Positions 28,291 through 36,814 of a DNA stretch of 64,000 nucleotides are shown here, in pieces. The DNA is from Hoylesella enoeca JCM 12259. Its GTDB lineage: Bacteria > Bacteroidota > Bacteroidia > Bacteroidales > Bacteroidaceae. The translations under genes and the position numbers were made by a program. Numbering within the stretch: the first letter of the stretch is position 1; every line of letters begins with the position of its first letter. The stretch covers positions 1 through 64,000 of the forward strand of contig NZ_BAIX01000008.1 in assembly GCF_000613405.1 (NCBI RefSeq), written 5' to 3'. The notes under the pieces are model-generated. The model did no database searches. It saw nothing but the letters and a program-made list of their open reading frames with translations, and was not told the DNA's origin.

Positions 28291-28479
28291 TATTTGCAAT
28301 TTATTAAGAATTAAACCAAAAAAGGTAGTTTCTATAAGCAGGTGCGAAGTGAAACCATTCTTTCTTGAATCATATCTTTTTTTGCTCCAAGGTTAATACC
28401 TAACTATGTTATCATTTTCAGAGCAATCCAATAATAGCAGACAAAAGACAGCATAACATAAATTTAGTATGTATCATTC

Positions 28480-29394
28480 CTATTGAAATATCTTAAAGGT
28501 ATCAATTCCCTTCATTCCCGAAGTTGTATTAATAAACCAAATCTGTCCAGAGTTCCTTACAAAAGACTCAGGCTGTATTTCTCCATAAAGTTTTATGTCT
28601 AAACGAGCTAGACCTTTGTACTTTTGGCATTTTAAATCATAGTCGTTGTAGTCTGCAAATAGGGCTTTGCCATGGCTATATTCCTCTTTGTAGCAATTTA
28701 TTATTTCTCGAATAGTATGTTGTGTAGGTTTAATGCCAATATTCTTAGCATAGGTACTTTCTACGGTTGTAAGCTCTCCATTCACACAATCCCCAATACT
28801 TAGCAAAATATAGTATTGGTTGATTTTAGAAAGTTCAGGCTTTAGTAAATATAAAATAGGAATGCCTTCTGAATTAATAGGAGTTGGGCTTTCTTTTACA
28901 ACCTTGGTTTTATCTATCTCGTTTAAATTAGTGAAATTATGGTATTCGTTTAAATCTGCGGGATTATGGAACACAAGAGGCTGGTTACCGATGACGGCAT
29001 ACTCAAGGACGGCCGAAGACAAATTCTTGATTGAAAGAAAATCCGCTCCGTTTTCTTGATAGTCTCTTTTCAAGGTAAGCTGGCTAAAAACGCTTTTCCC
29101 CGAATGTGTACCAACAATACTATCATAGGCGACCAAGACGTTCTCTCCACCAATCACGCAAGGAGTAGAAAGCCTCTCTGTTTTGACTTCGTTTTGTCCA
29201 TTATTGCCCAATATACTATAATGCACTTCCACTTCGCCGGGAATATCATCTTTTGTGGTTATTGCAATATAATTATGCCGAAGAATCGTTGTCTTGCGCA
29301 CTCCTACATTCTCTACATCAACCTTTGTACATTGGGAAAACAATATTATAAGAAAAAGCCAAACACACAATTGTAAAAAGAAAGTCTTCTTCAT
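28480..29394 (-). CDS. AT-rich lipoprotein of unknown function
   Basis: A 304-residue protein with a lipoprotein signal (MKKTFFLQLCVWLFLIILFS then the lipidated Cys) and an otherwise polar, beta-rich body. No family recognised. The gene is much richer in A and T than the core genes before it and marks the start of the accessory region. A 59-residue frame precedes it on the same strand. Confidence 0.65.
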   Translation of the reverse strand: MKKTFFLQLCVWLFLIILFSQCTKVDVENVGVRKTTILRHNYIAITTKDDIPGEVEVHYSILGNNGQNEVKTERLSTPCVIGGENVLVAYDSIVGTHSGKSVFSQLTLKRDYQENGADFLSIKNLSSAVLEYAVIGNQPLVFHNPADLNEYHNFTNLNEIDKTKVVKESPTPINSEGIPILYLLKPELSKINQYYILLSIGDCVNGELTTVESTYAKNIGIKPTQHTIREIINCYKEEYSHGKALFADYNDYDLKCQKYKGLARLDIKLYGEIQPESFVRNSGQIWFINTTSGMKGIDTFKIFQ

Positions 29395-29482
29395 TTTGTT
29401 ACATTTTTAAATTAATCCTAAACCATGAACCAAGGATTCCAAATTGTATATTACTACGGGCTTTGATGCTAAATGATATCCG

Positions 29483-29662
29483 TTACAACCCATATACATT
29501 CAGTTTATCGTAGGCTTCCATAAAATAGTCTGTTAGATTATTTGTAAGAGGGTCAAACTCCGTTTTAGGGACACTGGCATACTTTGTTTCCAGATCTTTA
29601 AGGGGAAACATACGGGAAACTTCTTTTTCCACAAGCACGAACTTTATTTTGTTCAGTTTCAT
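29483..29662 (-). CDS. Possible 59-residue acidic/basic small protein
   Basis: A short frame begins MKLNKIKFVLVEKEVSR and ends YDKLNVYGL. It is amphipathic, contains no cysteine and has no signal peptide. It lies 88 bp before the AT-rich lipoprotein gene on the same strand. The amino acid make-up looks protein-like, but there is no clear ribosome-binding site and I recognise no family, so it may be chance. Confidence 0.4.
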   Translation of the reverse strand: MKLNKIKFVLVEKEVSRMFPLKDLETKYASVPKTEFDPLTNNLTDYFMEAYDKLNVYGL

Positions 29663-29770
29663 CTTCCAAGCCTTTGATTTACAATTATCAAATGCAAAGA
29701 TAACTATTTATATTATATCTCACTAAACCGCTTATTTCATTCTATCTATATTTATAGTTTTATATGGTAG

Positions 29771-30154
29771 TTTTTCTTTCATCGTGAAATATATGGAACA
29801 ACAAGTATTATCATCAAGGAAGAACCTGAGATACCTGTCATTGAAGAGGTGAACGGCGTGAAATGGTGTACCACCTATGCTAGAATGAGCAACGCTGCAA
29901 TTGTCGCTGTCAATGCCTACATCTTGCAGAACGACGGTAAGTGGCACAAGGCAACGACGGATAACACTGCTGCCACGATTCCCGCTTATCGTGTTTACTT
30001 CGCGGCTTTTTCGCCGAGTGGCGATATCTTGTCCACCGTATTTGGCGGCACCGTGCGCTACTACGACCTCAATGGCCACTATATCGGTACCACACTCGAC
30101 GGTCAGCCTACGGGCATCTATATAGACAACGGAAAGAAAGTAATGAAAAAATAA
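29771..30154 (+). pseudogene. C-terminal remnant of a large surface protein
   Basis: An open frame without a proper start. It ends with YYDLNGHYIGTTLDGQPTG and then IYIDNGKKVMKK, a tail common at the ends of long secreted proteins of Prevotella and Bacteroides, where a preceding repetitive domain is expected. Here an in-frame TAG at 29768 closes the frame only about 25 residues before the recognisable part. I read it as what is left of a deleted surface-protein gene; its loss may date from arrival of the neighbouring accessory DNA. Confidence 0.55.
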
Positions 30155-31025
30155 GTGGTTTTCCTTATACATTTATTTGCAAGCCATATCAGATATTTTC
30201 AGAAAGTTATTTTTGCGAGATTAAATGAAATAAAGATAGCCCGGATTCTATTCGAGTTATCTATTCTCAAACAAGTCTCAAGATATCTTGCTTAATATGC
30301 TTATAGTTGGCTTCGATGGTCTCTTTGAGATTGTCGGAGCCAACTTCGTTTGTGAAGTCTGTGATTATGGGTATAGGTTGATAGACTTTCGTTTCATTAA
30401 ATATTACTGTCCACTACTATCTCTGCGTGAAATATCTTTTGGTCAATATACGTTCGTCAAAGTTGACGGATACTGCACCCACGAACATACCATATACTAT
30501 CTTAAACCAGGGATTACAAAAATGCATAATCGCCGAAACTCGTTGAAGTTACGGCGATTATCTGATTTCGTCTTTTCTTGTTTTCCTCTTGTTCAGAGTA
30601 TATAGAGTGGAGCTGGTGGTAAATGAACTTACCTATATCAGTCCTTGATATTCAGAAATTTAGCCGAACCTCAATTTTTACTGTAGCCAATCTGTAGCCA
30701 TTTCAGATATTTTTGAGAGAACGCACAGAAGTTGCATAGACTTCTTGTTTTCGGGTTCAAAGTTACAAAAAGATGATACATCTTCCAAATATTTGACTAA
30801 AAATGTTTTAGAAAGCTTGTGGCTACAATTTTTCAGTGCACGGTGCAAGACCTATCTATATATAGGCTTGCACCGTGCACTGAAGAGCCTTGCCACTTGT
30901 GATATACTGCTGATAATCAATATATAAAATGGTATTATATTACCAGACAATGGTATTTTGATATTCCGTTAGAAGCTCATTTCATTAGGAACTTTGCAGC
31001 CATAATCATTATAGTCCAATGTATT
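30155..31025. other. Gene-free 870-bp stretch, possible element boundary
   Basis: No convincing gene on either strand. Two direct copies of CTGTAGCCA lie at about 30682-30702 and an inverted one (TGGCTACA) near 30820, the layout of recombinase arm sites. The minus strand has a TAACTTTG promoter-like word near 30763. A large palindrome (30832-30884) and a short dyad (GGTATTATATTACC, about 30930) precede the replication module. Confidence 0.45.
30832..30884. repeat. Long near-perfect palindrome
   Basis: TTCAGTGCACGGTGCAAG pairs with CTTGCACCGTGCACTGAA (18 bp perfect), and ACCTAT/ATAGG extends it with one base missing. The loop is about 5 bases. There is no T run, so it is not a classical terminator; an origin, att or termination role is possible. 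Confidence 0.85.
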
Positions 31026-31505
31026 ATGGCAAACAAAAACAGCAACTCAGAACAAAAGGGACACCTGTACATCGGTTGTCCTACGCTTGAAACTTTAGCT
31101 CTTTCATGCGTCAATGCAAAAGATGCTGCTCATACAAGTAGCATCGAGTATTCAAATTTCCTAAAGGCTTGCAAAATGGAAAAGGACATCAGAATCAGCA
31201 CATATCGGAAATGTGCAGCAGGTTTAGGAAAAGAAGTTCTAATCATACATCTGCCTTTGGGAACCATAGAGTCGATGACCAAACCCAAAGCCCATGTGAA
31301 GAATCTTTATGAAACAATTGAACTGGATGAACTGATCAAGGTTTTAATGAAGGTTATGCCAAGTGATGGAATGAAGATAGTGAACTTCATGGAAGAGTTC
31401 AAAGGGCATCTAACAAGACACGACAAGGAGAACCTGATGAAACCCTTTCTGTCAGCTATTGTAGAACTTTGCCAAAACTTACTTAATGATGATGGAAAAC
31501 CATGA
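31026..31505 (+). CDS. Unknown protein heading a replication module
   Basis: A 159-residue, probably soluble protein (MANKNSNSEQKGHLYIGCPT...). It shows no motif I can name; the C-terminal part is helical (SDGMKIVNFMEEFKGHLTRH). Its stop lies inside the start of the following HTH gene (20-bp overlap), so it belongs to the same transcript as HTH, primase and ATPase. By position it may be an accessory replication or regulatory protein of a mobile element. Confidence 0.6.
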   Translation: MANKNSNSEQKGHLYIGCPTLETLALSCVNAKDAAHTSSIEYSNFLKACKMEKDIRISTYRKCAAGLGKEVLIIHLPLGTIESMTKPKAHVKNLYETIELDELIKVLMKVMPSDGMKIVNFMEEFKGHLTRHDKENLMKPFLSAIVELCQNLLNDDGKP

Positions 31506-31884
31506 AACACGCTCCCTAATGAATGAGCTTCAAACTCTTCGCGAAGAGTTCAGGCAGATAGCCTGCTTTATCAGAGAGCTAAAGCGTGACTACTCTGTAT
31601 TAGAAGAGAAAATAGAGTTAAGTACGGCAGATGTCTTGCATCTGCTTGGTATATCTAAGGCATCCCTTGCCAGATGGCGGGAAGCGAACTCTATTCCTTA
31701 CCGCTATGTATCAAGTAATCATGTGGTCTATCCATTCAAAGGACTCTACCTTTCTGTAAAGACAGGTAGGGCTACATTCAAGGGCTTTCGCCGCTTGGAG
31801 GCTTTGCAGCGTCTGAACGCCTACAAGGATGGTGTCCTTAAAGGCTACATGGGGGATTCTCAAACCTTATTTGAAGAACTATGA
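31486..31884 (+). CDS. Helix-turn-helix DNA-binding protein
   Basis: A 132-residue protein with an N-terminal coiled coil (LMNELQTLREEFRQIACFI) and a MerR/excisionase-like helix-turn-helix at about residues 45-75 (LSTADVLHLLGISKASLARW). Proteins of this build regularly precede primase genes in Bacteroidales mobilizable elements. Three consecutive ATG codons (31486, 31489, 31492) are possible starts. It overlaps the next gene by 4 bp (ATGA). Confidence 0.75.
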   Translation: MMMENHETRSLMNELQTLREEFRQIACFIRELKRDYSVLEEKIELSTADVLHLLGISKASLARWREANSIPYRYVSSNHVVYPFKGLYLSVKTGRATFKGFRRLEALQRLNAYKDGVLKGYMGDSQTLFEEL

Positions 31885-33005
31885 ACATCAAAGAAGAAAT
31901 ACTAAGCCGGACGAACAAAGGACTGGAGGTGTTCTGCTTCTACATGCCCATCAACTTTGTACCCAAGCGCAACTTCCGTAATCCATTGTATGACGATAGG
32001 CGTGCATCATGCAATATCTACCTCGATAATAAGTCTGGCTGCTACCGCATGAAGGACTTTGGCAATGACGCCTACTCAGGTGATTGTTTCTGGTTTGCTG
32101 CAACTATGCTCGGTTTGGACGTGAGAAAAGATTTTATGAATGTTCTTGAAACAATCATCAGAGATTTACAACTCAATATTCGTCTTGAAGAAAGAAAAGA
32201 ATACGGTAATAAGCGACCTGTCTTAATAAAACCTTCAAAGCAGCCTATATTACCTCCACCCGACCTTAATACTTCCATGACAAGCGAGAAGTGGTTTACA
32301 TATATCGAACAGCCCTTTGGAGAAGAGGAACGAAATTATTGGCGACGATACGGCATTGATACCAGGACTTTGCTACGCTTCCATGTTAAATCATTAGCAC
32401 GCTATGAATCCGTTTCAAGTCAGGGCAAGCCATTCTCACTTGTTTCTACGCGAGAAGAGCCTATGTTTGCTTATTGCCTTGGCAGGTTTGTGAAAGTTTA
32501 TCGTCCCAATAGTAAATTGCGCTTCCTCTATGGAGGCAAGGAGGTGGATGACTATGTGTTTGGTTTTGAGCAGTTGCCCTGCAAAAGCGATATGATATTC
32601 ATTACGGGGGGAGAGAAGGATGTGCTTTCACTCTCGGCTCATGGATTCAATGCCATCTGTTTCAACAGCGAGACAGCACAGATACCAGAGAATATCATTG
32701 AGGGACTATTGCTCCGTTTTCGACATCTAATCATATTGTATGATACGGATGAAACAGGACTAAGAGAAACTAAACGACAAGTCGAAGCTCTATCCAAGTT
32801 TAAGGTGCTTCACTTAACATTGCCCTTACAAGGCACAAAAACAGAAAAGGATATTTCCGATTACTTTGCCTTAGGCAATGGTTCGGAAGGTTTAAAGGCA
32901 CTGCTTTCTGATATGTTTACCCAAATGTATGCACAGACGATGATGATATTGCAATCTTGTGAAATAGACTATGACAATCCTCCGATGCCTCGAAGTCGGT
33001 GGTAG
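31881..33005 (+). CDS. Toprim-type primase, probably half of a fused primase-helicase
   Basis: A 374-residue protein. Residues ~10-75 resemble the DNA-binding front of mobile-element primases (CNIYLDNKSGCYRMKDFGND). A Toprim domain follows at about 230-320: IFITGGEKDVLSLSAHGFNA with the acidic pair in LIILYDTDETGLRETK. The frame ends right where the next frame enters at [11 protein letters not shown]. One more G in AGTCGGTGG would fuse both into one ~690-residue primase-helicase. Either arrangement would start DNA synthesis of the element. Confidence 0.75.
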   Translation: MNIKEEILSRTNKGLEVFCFYMPINFVPKRNFRNPLYDDRRASCNIYLDNKSGCYRMKDFGNDAYSGDCFWFAATMLGLDVRKDFMNVLETIIRDLQLNIRLEERKEYGNKRPVLIKPSKQPILPPPDLNTSMTSEKWFTYIEQPFGEEERNYWRRYGIDTRTLLRFHVKSLARYESVSSQGKPFSLVSTREEPMFAYCLGRFVKVYRPNSKLRFLYGGKEVDDYVFGFEQLPCKSDMIFITGGEKDVLSLSAHGFNAICFNSETAQIPENIIEGLLLRFRHLIILYDTDETGLRETKRQVEALSKFKVLHLTLPLQGTKTEKDISDYFALGNGSEGLKALLSDMFTQMYAQTMMILQSCEIDYDNPPMPRSRW

Positions 33006-33946
33006 CAGTAAACGGCGTACCCCTCGGTACACAGGATAATCTGTTCTGCATCACTGGCGGAGAAGGAACAGGCAAAAGCAACTACATTGCTGCCATTCTT
33101 GCCGGTACTCTTGGTGCAGAACGCTTACAACCAGAACAAACTTTGGGATTGGAGGTAACCGCCAACCCCAAAAGATTAGCTGTACTCCATTACGATACAG
33201 AGCAATCAGAAGCACAGTTGCATAAGAATTTGGGGAAGACACTTCGTCGGGCAGGAGTCACGTCTGTACCAGAGTTCTACCATTCTCTTTATTTGGCTTC
33301 ACTTTCTCGTAAAGATAGATTGAAAATTATTCGTGAGAGTATGGACTTGTTTCACCATAAGCACGGAGGAATACATCTTGTGGTAATTGACGGCATTGCA
33401 GACTTGATACGATCTGCCAATGACGAAACGGAGAGTATAGCCATTGTGGATGAACTCTATCGTTTGGCAGGAATCTATAATACTTGCATCATCTGTGTGC
33501 TCCATTTTGTCCCTAACGGTATTAAGTTGCGTGGACATATTGGTTCCGAATTACAGCGCAAGGCGGCAGGTATTCTCTCCATAGAGAAAGACGATAACCC
33601 TGAATATTCGGTTGTAAAAGCTCTGAAGGTGCGTGACGGCAGTCCACTCGATGTGCCGATGATGCTTTTCGGCTGGGACAAAGATGCGGATATGCACGTC
33701 TATCGTGGAGAGAAGTCGAAAGAGGATAAAGAAAAGCGTAAGACGGATGAACTTTTGGCTGTTGTAAAATCAGCTTTCCATACCAAGCTAAGACTCTCAT
33801 ATCAAGAACTATGTGACGTATTGATGCGTGAAATGGAAATCAAAGACCGAACGGCAAAGAAGTACATTGCCTATATGAAAGAGCAGTGTATATTGTCGCA
33901 GGACGCAAGTGGTAACTATCAAAAGGGTGAGCTATGCCATACTTAG
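32999..33946 (+). CDS. RepA-like RecA-fold helicase/ATPase
   Basis: About 315 residues from a GTG. AAA_25/RepA family: the entry [17 protein letters not shown], Walker [12 protein letters not shown], Walker [12 protein letters not shown], and a basic C-terminal region likely to bind DNA. Family proteins are hexameric replicative helicases of small elements. The start inside the end of the primase frame, with no ribosome-binding site, supports a broken fusion (see the primase entry). The gene overlaps the next start by 13 bp. Confidence 0.78.
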   Translation: MVAVNGVPLGTQDNLFCITGGEGTGKSNYIAAILAGTLGAERLQPEQTLGLEVTANPKRLAVLHYDTEQSEAQLHKNLGKTLRRAGVTSVPEFYHSLYLASLSRKDRLKIIRESMDLFHHKHGGIHLVVIDGIADLIRSANDETESIAIVDELYRLAGIYNTCIICVLHFVPNGIKLRGHIGSELQRKAAGILSIEKDDNPEYSVVKALKVRDGSPLDVPMMLFGWDKDADMHVYRGEKSKEDKEKRKTDELLAVVKSAFHTKLRLSYQELCDVLMREMEIKDRTAKKYIAYMKEQCILSQDASGNYQKGELCHT

Positions 33947-34242
33947 AACAGACAACAGAGAACGATTGGTGCAAGCGATTGTTTGACAGCTTGAGAACTA
34001 TCGAGAGCAAACTCGACCAACTGCTTGTGATGAAAGAGCAATCTGTTGACACAACTATTCATCCGCCTCTTAAACCAGAGTATCTTGACATAATCGACGT
34101 GTCGAAGATTCTCAAAGTAGAGCAGAAAACCATTTACAATTGGGTATGGGCAGGAAAGATCCCATATCTCAAAGCGAATGGTAGACTGCTGTTTCTTCGT
34201 GACGAGATAGACGATATGCTTCATAAACGAGAATGTTGGTGA
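33934..34242 (+). CDS. Excisionase-like HTH protein
   Basis: A 102-residue protein with a short helical start and a C-terminal winged helix-turn-helix of the excisionase type ([20 protein letters not shown], then [19 protein letters not shown]). In related elements this gene accompanies an integrase, but none is seen nearby. It overlaps the helicase gene and ends the replication operon. Confidence 0.78.
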   Translation: MPYLEQTTENDWCKRLFDSLRTIESKLDQLLVMKEQSVDTTIHPPLKPEYLDIIDVSKILKVEQKTIYNWVWAGKIPYLKANGRLLFLRDEIDDMLHKRECW

Positions 34243-34403
34243 TCAACAAGCAATTTGTTTATTGCCGAATTCTAACTTATGGCACATCTTAAAATAGACA
34301 TGAATATGAAGAAGATAGTTAAATTTTAGGACAGTAAATCAACTATTAGTTTATTTGTGGGAATTATTTTCAACCAATAAGCTATTATTTGAAATGATTT
34401 GCT

Positions 34404-34411
34404 TATCTTTG
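34404..34411 (+). promoter_or_regulatory. -7 element of the AbiE operon
   Basis: TATCTTTG, 29 bp before the antitoxin start codon. Confidence 0.6.
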
Positions 34412-34440
34412 CGGTTGAAATAAATACAAGCAAGTAAACT

Positions 34441-35205
34441 ATGAGTGTATCTACAGGTAACAAAATCAACCAAATGCTCCAATTAGGACAAAAAAACGGA
34501 TTGTTGTTTGCTCAATGGCTAACAGGACGAGGATATTCCAGTCAGCTATTAAAAAGATACCGCATATCGGGATGGTTAACACCTCTATGTAGAGGTGTAA
34601 TGTACCGTACTGGGGATAACCTATCTGCCTATGGTGCATTGCAGTCGTTTAATGAACAGTTAGGAAAGAAGTTCCGTATAGCTGCTCATTCTGCATTAGA
34701 GTTATGGGGCTTCAATCATTATGTGCCAATGGGTAAGCCATTGCTAGTGATAACTGCTACCAATGAGAGAATGCCTCAATGGATGAAGCTTAACGTATTC
34801 GACCGTGATTTTCATTTTTTCAAAACAGACGCATTTATGCAAGCACAAATAACGACTTTGTCTTATTTAGATTGGAATTTACTCGCGTCTACTCCAGAAC
34901 AGGCTTTTATGGAATGCTTGTTACTATCGCCGCGGCAATACAACTACATGGACTTGTACTATATAATGGAACAGCTAACAACATTGCGTTCAGAGGTTGT
35001 CCAATCGTTATTGGAAACAACCAAGAACTATAAGATGAAGCGCCTATTCTTATATATGGCAGAAAAAGCAAACCATTATTGGTTTGAAGAATTAGACTTA
35101 TCTAGGATAGATTTGGGAACTACAAAATTGCAGTTGGTAAAGTCGGGGGTATATCTCAGTAAGTATAAAATGACAATCCCCAAAGAATTGAACGACTATG
35201 AATAA
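34441..35205 (+). CDS. AbiEi-family antitoxin (type IV TA, phage defence)
   Basis: A 254-residue protein of the AbiEi family: an N-terminal winged helix (RYRISGWLTPLCRGVMYRTG) and the following domain with AAHSALELWGF and the STPEQAFMECLL motif. In AbiE systems the antitoxin represses its own promoter and counters the nucleotidyltransferase toxin, giving abortive phage resistance; autoregulation here is from family knowledge. The toxin start overlaps its end by 8 bp. Confidence 0.85.
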   Translation: MSVSTGNKINQMLQLGQKNGLLFAQWLTGRGYSSQLLKRYRISGWLTPLCRGVMYRTGDNLSAYGALQSFNEQLGKKFRIAAHSALELWGFNHYVPMGKPLLVITATNERMPQWMKLNVFDRDFHFFKTDAFMQAQITTLSYLDWNLLASTPEQAFMECLLLSPRQYNYMDLYYIMEQLTTLRSEVVQSLLETTKNYKMKRLFLYMAEKANHYWFEELDLSRIDLGTTKLQLVKSGVYLSKYKMTIPKELNDYE

Positions 35206-36109
35206 TCATCAGTATAAAAGTCAAGTGGCACTATTGGTACGCATCATGCCCTTGGTTTATAGAATCAAAGATTTTGCCGTACATGGTGGTACGGCTATCA
35301 ACTTGTTTCATCAGAACATGCCACGGTATTCTGTGGATATAGATCTTACCTATATTCCCTTGGAGGCACGTTCAACGAGCTTGGAACATATCAATCTGAA
35401 TCTTCAAGACTTGAAAACGAGCATCGAACGAGCCGTACCGGGAATACATGTGGTACATAAAACTGATGTATGGAAACTGCAATGCACATACAATGGCACT
35501 ACGGTGAAAATCGAAGTGAATGGCACCAAACGTGGCATACTTGGAGAAGCGGAAGTAATGAACCTCTGCCCAAAGGCGAAAGATGAGTTTCAAGCTAACT
35601 GTAAGGCACGCATCGTACCTTATCCACAACTATATGGAGGTAAGATAGCGGCTGCTCTCAGTCGCCAACACCCACGTGATTTGTTTGATTGCAAGTACAT
35701 GAAAGACGAAACATTGGATGAAGTAAAAGACGGTTTGTTTCTGTGCTTACTGGGAAGCGACAAACCCATCATAGAATCACTTTGTCCTAATGACATTAAT
35801 CAGGAGGAGGCTCTTGAACATCAGTTCAAAGGAATGACCGATATTCCTTTCACTTACAAGGATTATGAGTCCTCGCGTAACGACATTATCAGAAAGGTAA
35901 ATGCCTGCCTTACCGATGAGGACAAAGACTTCATCATTTCTTTTGAAGAAGGCTCCCCGCAATGGGAACTATGTTGTGCTGGTGATTTGAGCAAATACCC
36001 ATCCGTACAGTGGAAACTGCTCAATATCGAGAAACTAAAAAAGCAAAATCAAAAGAAGTTTCAAGAAGGAATTGATAAACTCAAAACTTTTTTTGAAAAA
36101 ATGATGTAG
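35198..36109 (+). CDS. AbiEii-family nucleotidyltransferase toxin
   Basis: A 303-residue nucleotidyltransferase: the motif GGTAINLFHQNMPRYSVDID holds the GG/T loop and the metal-binding D-x-D. Later VKIEVNGTKRG carries the third acidic residue, and KIAAALSRQHPRDLFDCKYM is the helical motif of the family. Such toxins transfer nucleotides to RNA and block translation. The catalytic residues are present. It forms an overlapping pair with its antitoxin. Confidence 0.87.
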   Translation: MNNHQYKSQVALLVRIMPLVYRIKDFAVHGGTAINLFHQNMPRYSVDIDLTYIPLEARSTSLEHINLNLQDLKTSIERAVPGIHVVHKTDVWKLQCTYNGTTVKIEVNGTKRGILGEAEVMNLCPKAKDEFQANCKARIVPYPQLYGGKIAAALSRQHPRDLFDCKYMKDETLDEVKDGLFLCLLGSDKPIIESLCPNDINQEEALEHQFKGMTDIPFTYKDYESSRNDIIRKVNACLTDEDKDFIISFEEGSPQWELCCAGDLSKYPSVQWKLLNIEKLKKQNQKKFQEGIDKLKTFFEKMM

Positions 36110-36142
36110 GTATAATCCGAATATAAACACTACCTTTGCAAC

Positions 36143-36232
36143 GTAAATAGTGCCGATAAGGACTTTTGTCGCTTTATTAGCACTCTAAAAAGGGGAAATG
36201 GGGCTGTGTACTTTGTCGATACAGTCCCTTTT
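36143..36232 (+). ncRNA. Candidate ~90-nt small RNA between AbiE and ssrA
   Basis: TACCTTTG at 36131-36138 is a good -7 element. About 60 bases after the expected start, a 10-bp stem with two G-U pairs (GGGGCTGTGT / ATACAGTCCC, 36200-36228) is followed by TTTT. The inside has AGTGC...GCACT pairing. No coding frame of note is present, and no plus-strand gene follows before ssrA. It may be an independent small RNA; the stem could also just end the AbiE transcript. Confidence 0.5.
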
Positions 36233-36286
36233 CGGTGTATTAAAACTTCAAAATCTTATGGATCTCTGAATAGAGCATAATAAGAA

Positions 36287-36326
36287 AGAAGACTATCAGC
36301 TGCTTAAAAACAATTAATAGTCCTCT
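36287..36326 (-). terminator. Terminator of ssrA
   Basis: A 10-bp stem (AGAGGACTAT / ATAGTCTTCT, one G-U) on the minus strand, 7 bp beyond the tmRNA 3' end, followed by a T-rich run. Confidence 0.8.
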
Positions 36327-36333
36327 CTTTTAG

Positions 36334-36729
36334 TGGACTTGCGGAGAGTCGAACTCCGGTCCGCACAAGGAAACCATATGCTTTCTACATGCTTATTTCA
36401 GCCTTCTGTTTTCGAGTGTTGGCAAGACCTGAACCACCAACCAACACCTTATCCTCTAAATTTCATCTATGCATCGAGGCATACACAAACTATTTCCGAT
36501 TTACCTGCACCGCTTGACCCTTAGATTCGGAACAACATCCTTGGAGCAGTGTCTCGTCGCATCACCTGGTGACGCAATAAAGCCAGTAATCTACTATGCT
36601 TCGATTAGGCAGCGAGAGCGTAATTGTTTTCGCCAATTAATTTTTTGACCACTCAGATTTAGGAGGTAGCCGTCGAGCCTCCGCATGCTTACATACCATC
36701 TCATCTTGCCGTCAAATCCATACAAGCCC
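36334..36729 (-). ncRNA. ssrA: tmRNA (transfer-messenger RNA)
   Basis: The molecule rescues stalled ribosomes in trans-translation. The ends pair as an acceptor stem (GGGCTTG / CAAGTCC, one G-U), the 3' part has the T arm GGAGTTCGACTCTCC, and the A discriminator is at 36334; CCA is not encoded (CTA follows). The tag frame lies at 36605-36634 and reads GENNYALAA then TAA, the known Bacteroidales tag. About 396 bases. A TAACTTTG promoter element sits upstream. It separates the AbiE region from the conjugative-element DNA. Confidence 0.96.
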
Positions 36730-36742
36730 TCGGTATGTTCTG

Positions 36743-36750
36743 CAAAGTTA
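36743..36750 (-). promoter_or_regulatory. -7 element of ssrA
   Basis: TAACTTTG on the minus strand, 14 bp before the tmRNA 5' end. Confidence 0.65.
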
Positions 36751-36814
36751 CATATTATTTCTGAATTTGCTGAATGAGATTCGATAATTTTGTTGCAAAT
36801 TTATTCTTTTAGAT

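Noticed and set aside
30288..30605. 105-codon plus-strand frame
   Set aside because: Low-complexity, no recognisable family, no ribosome-binding site, and composition like the surrounding noncoding DNA.
36333..36524. 63-codon plus-strand frame over ssrA
   Set aside because: It lies on the opposite strand of a well-supported tmRNA and has no protein features.
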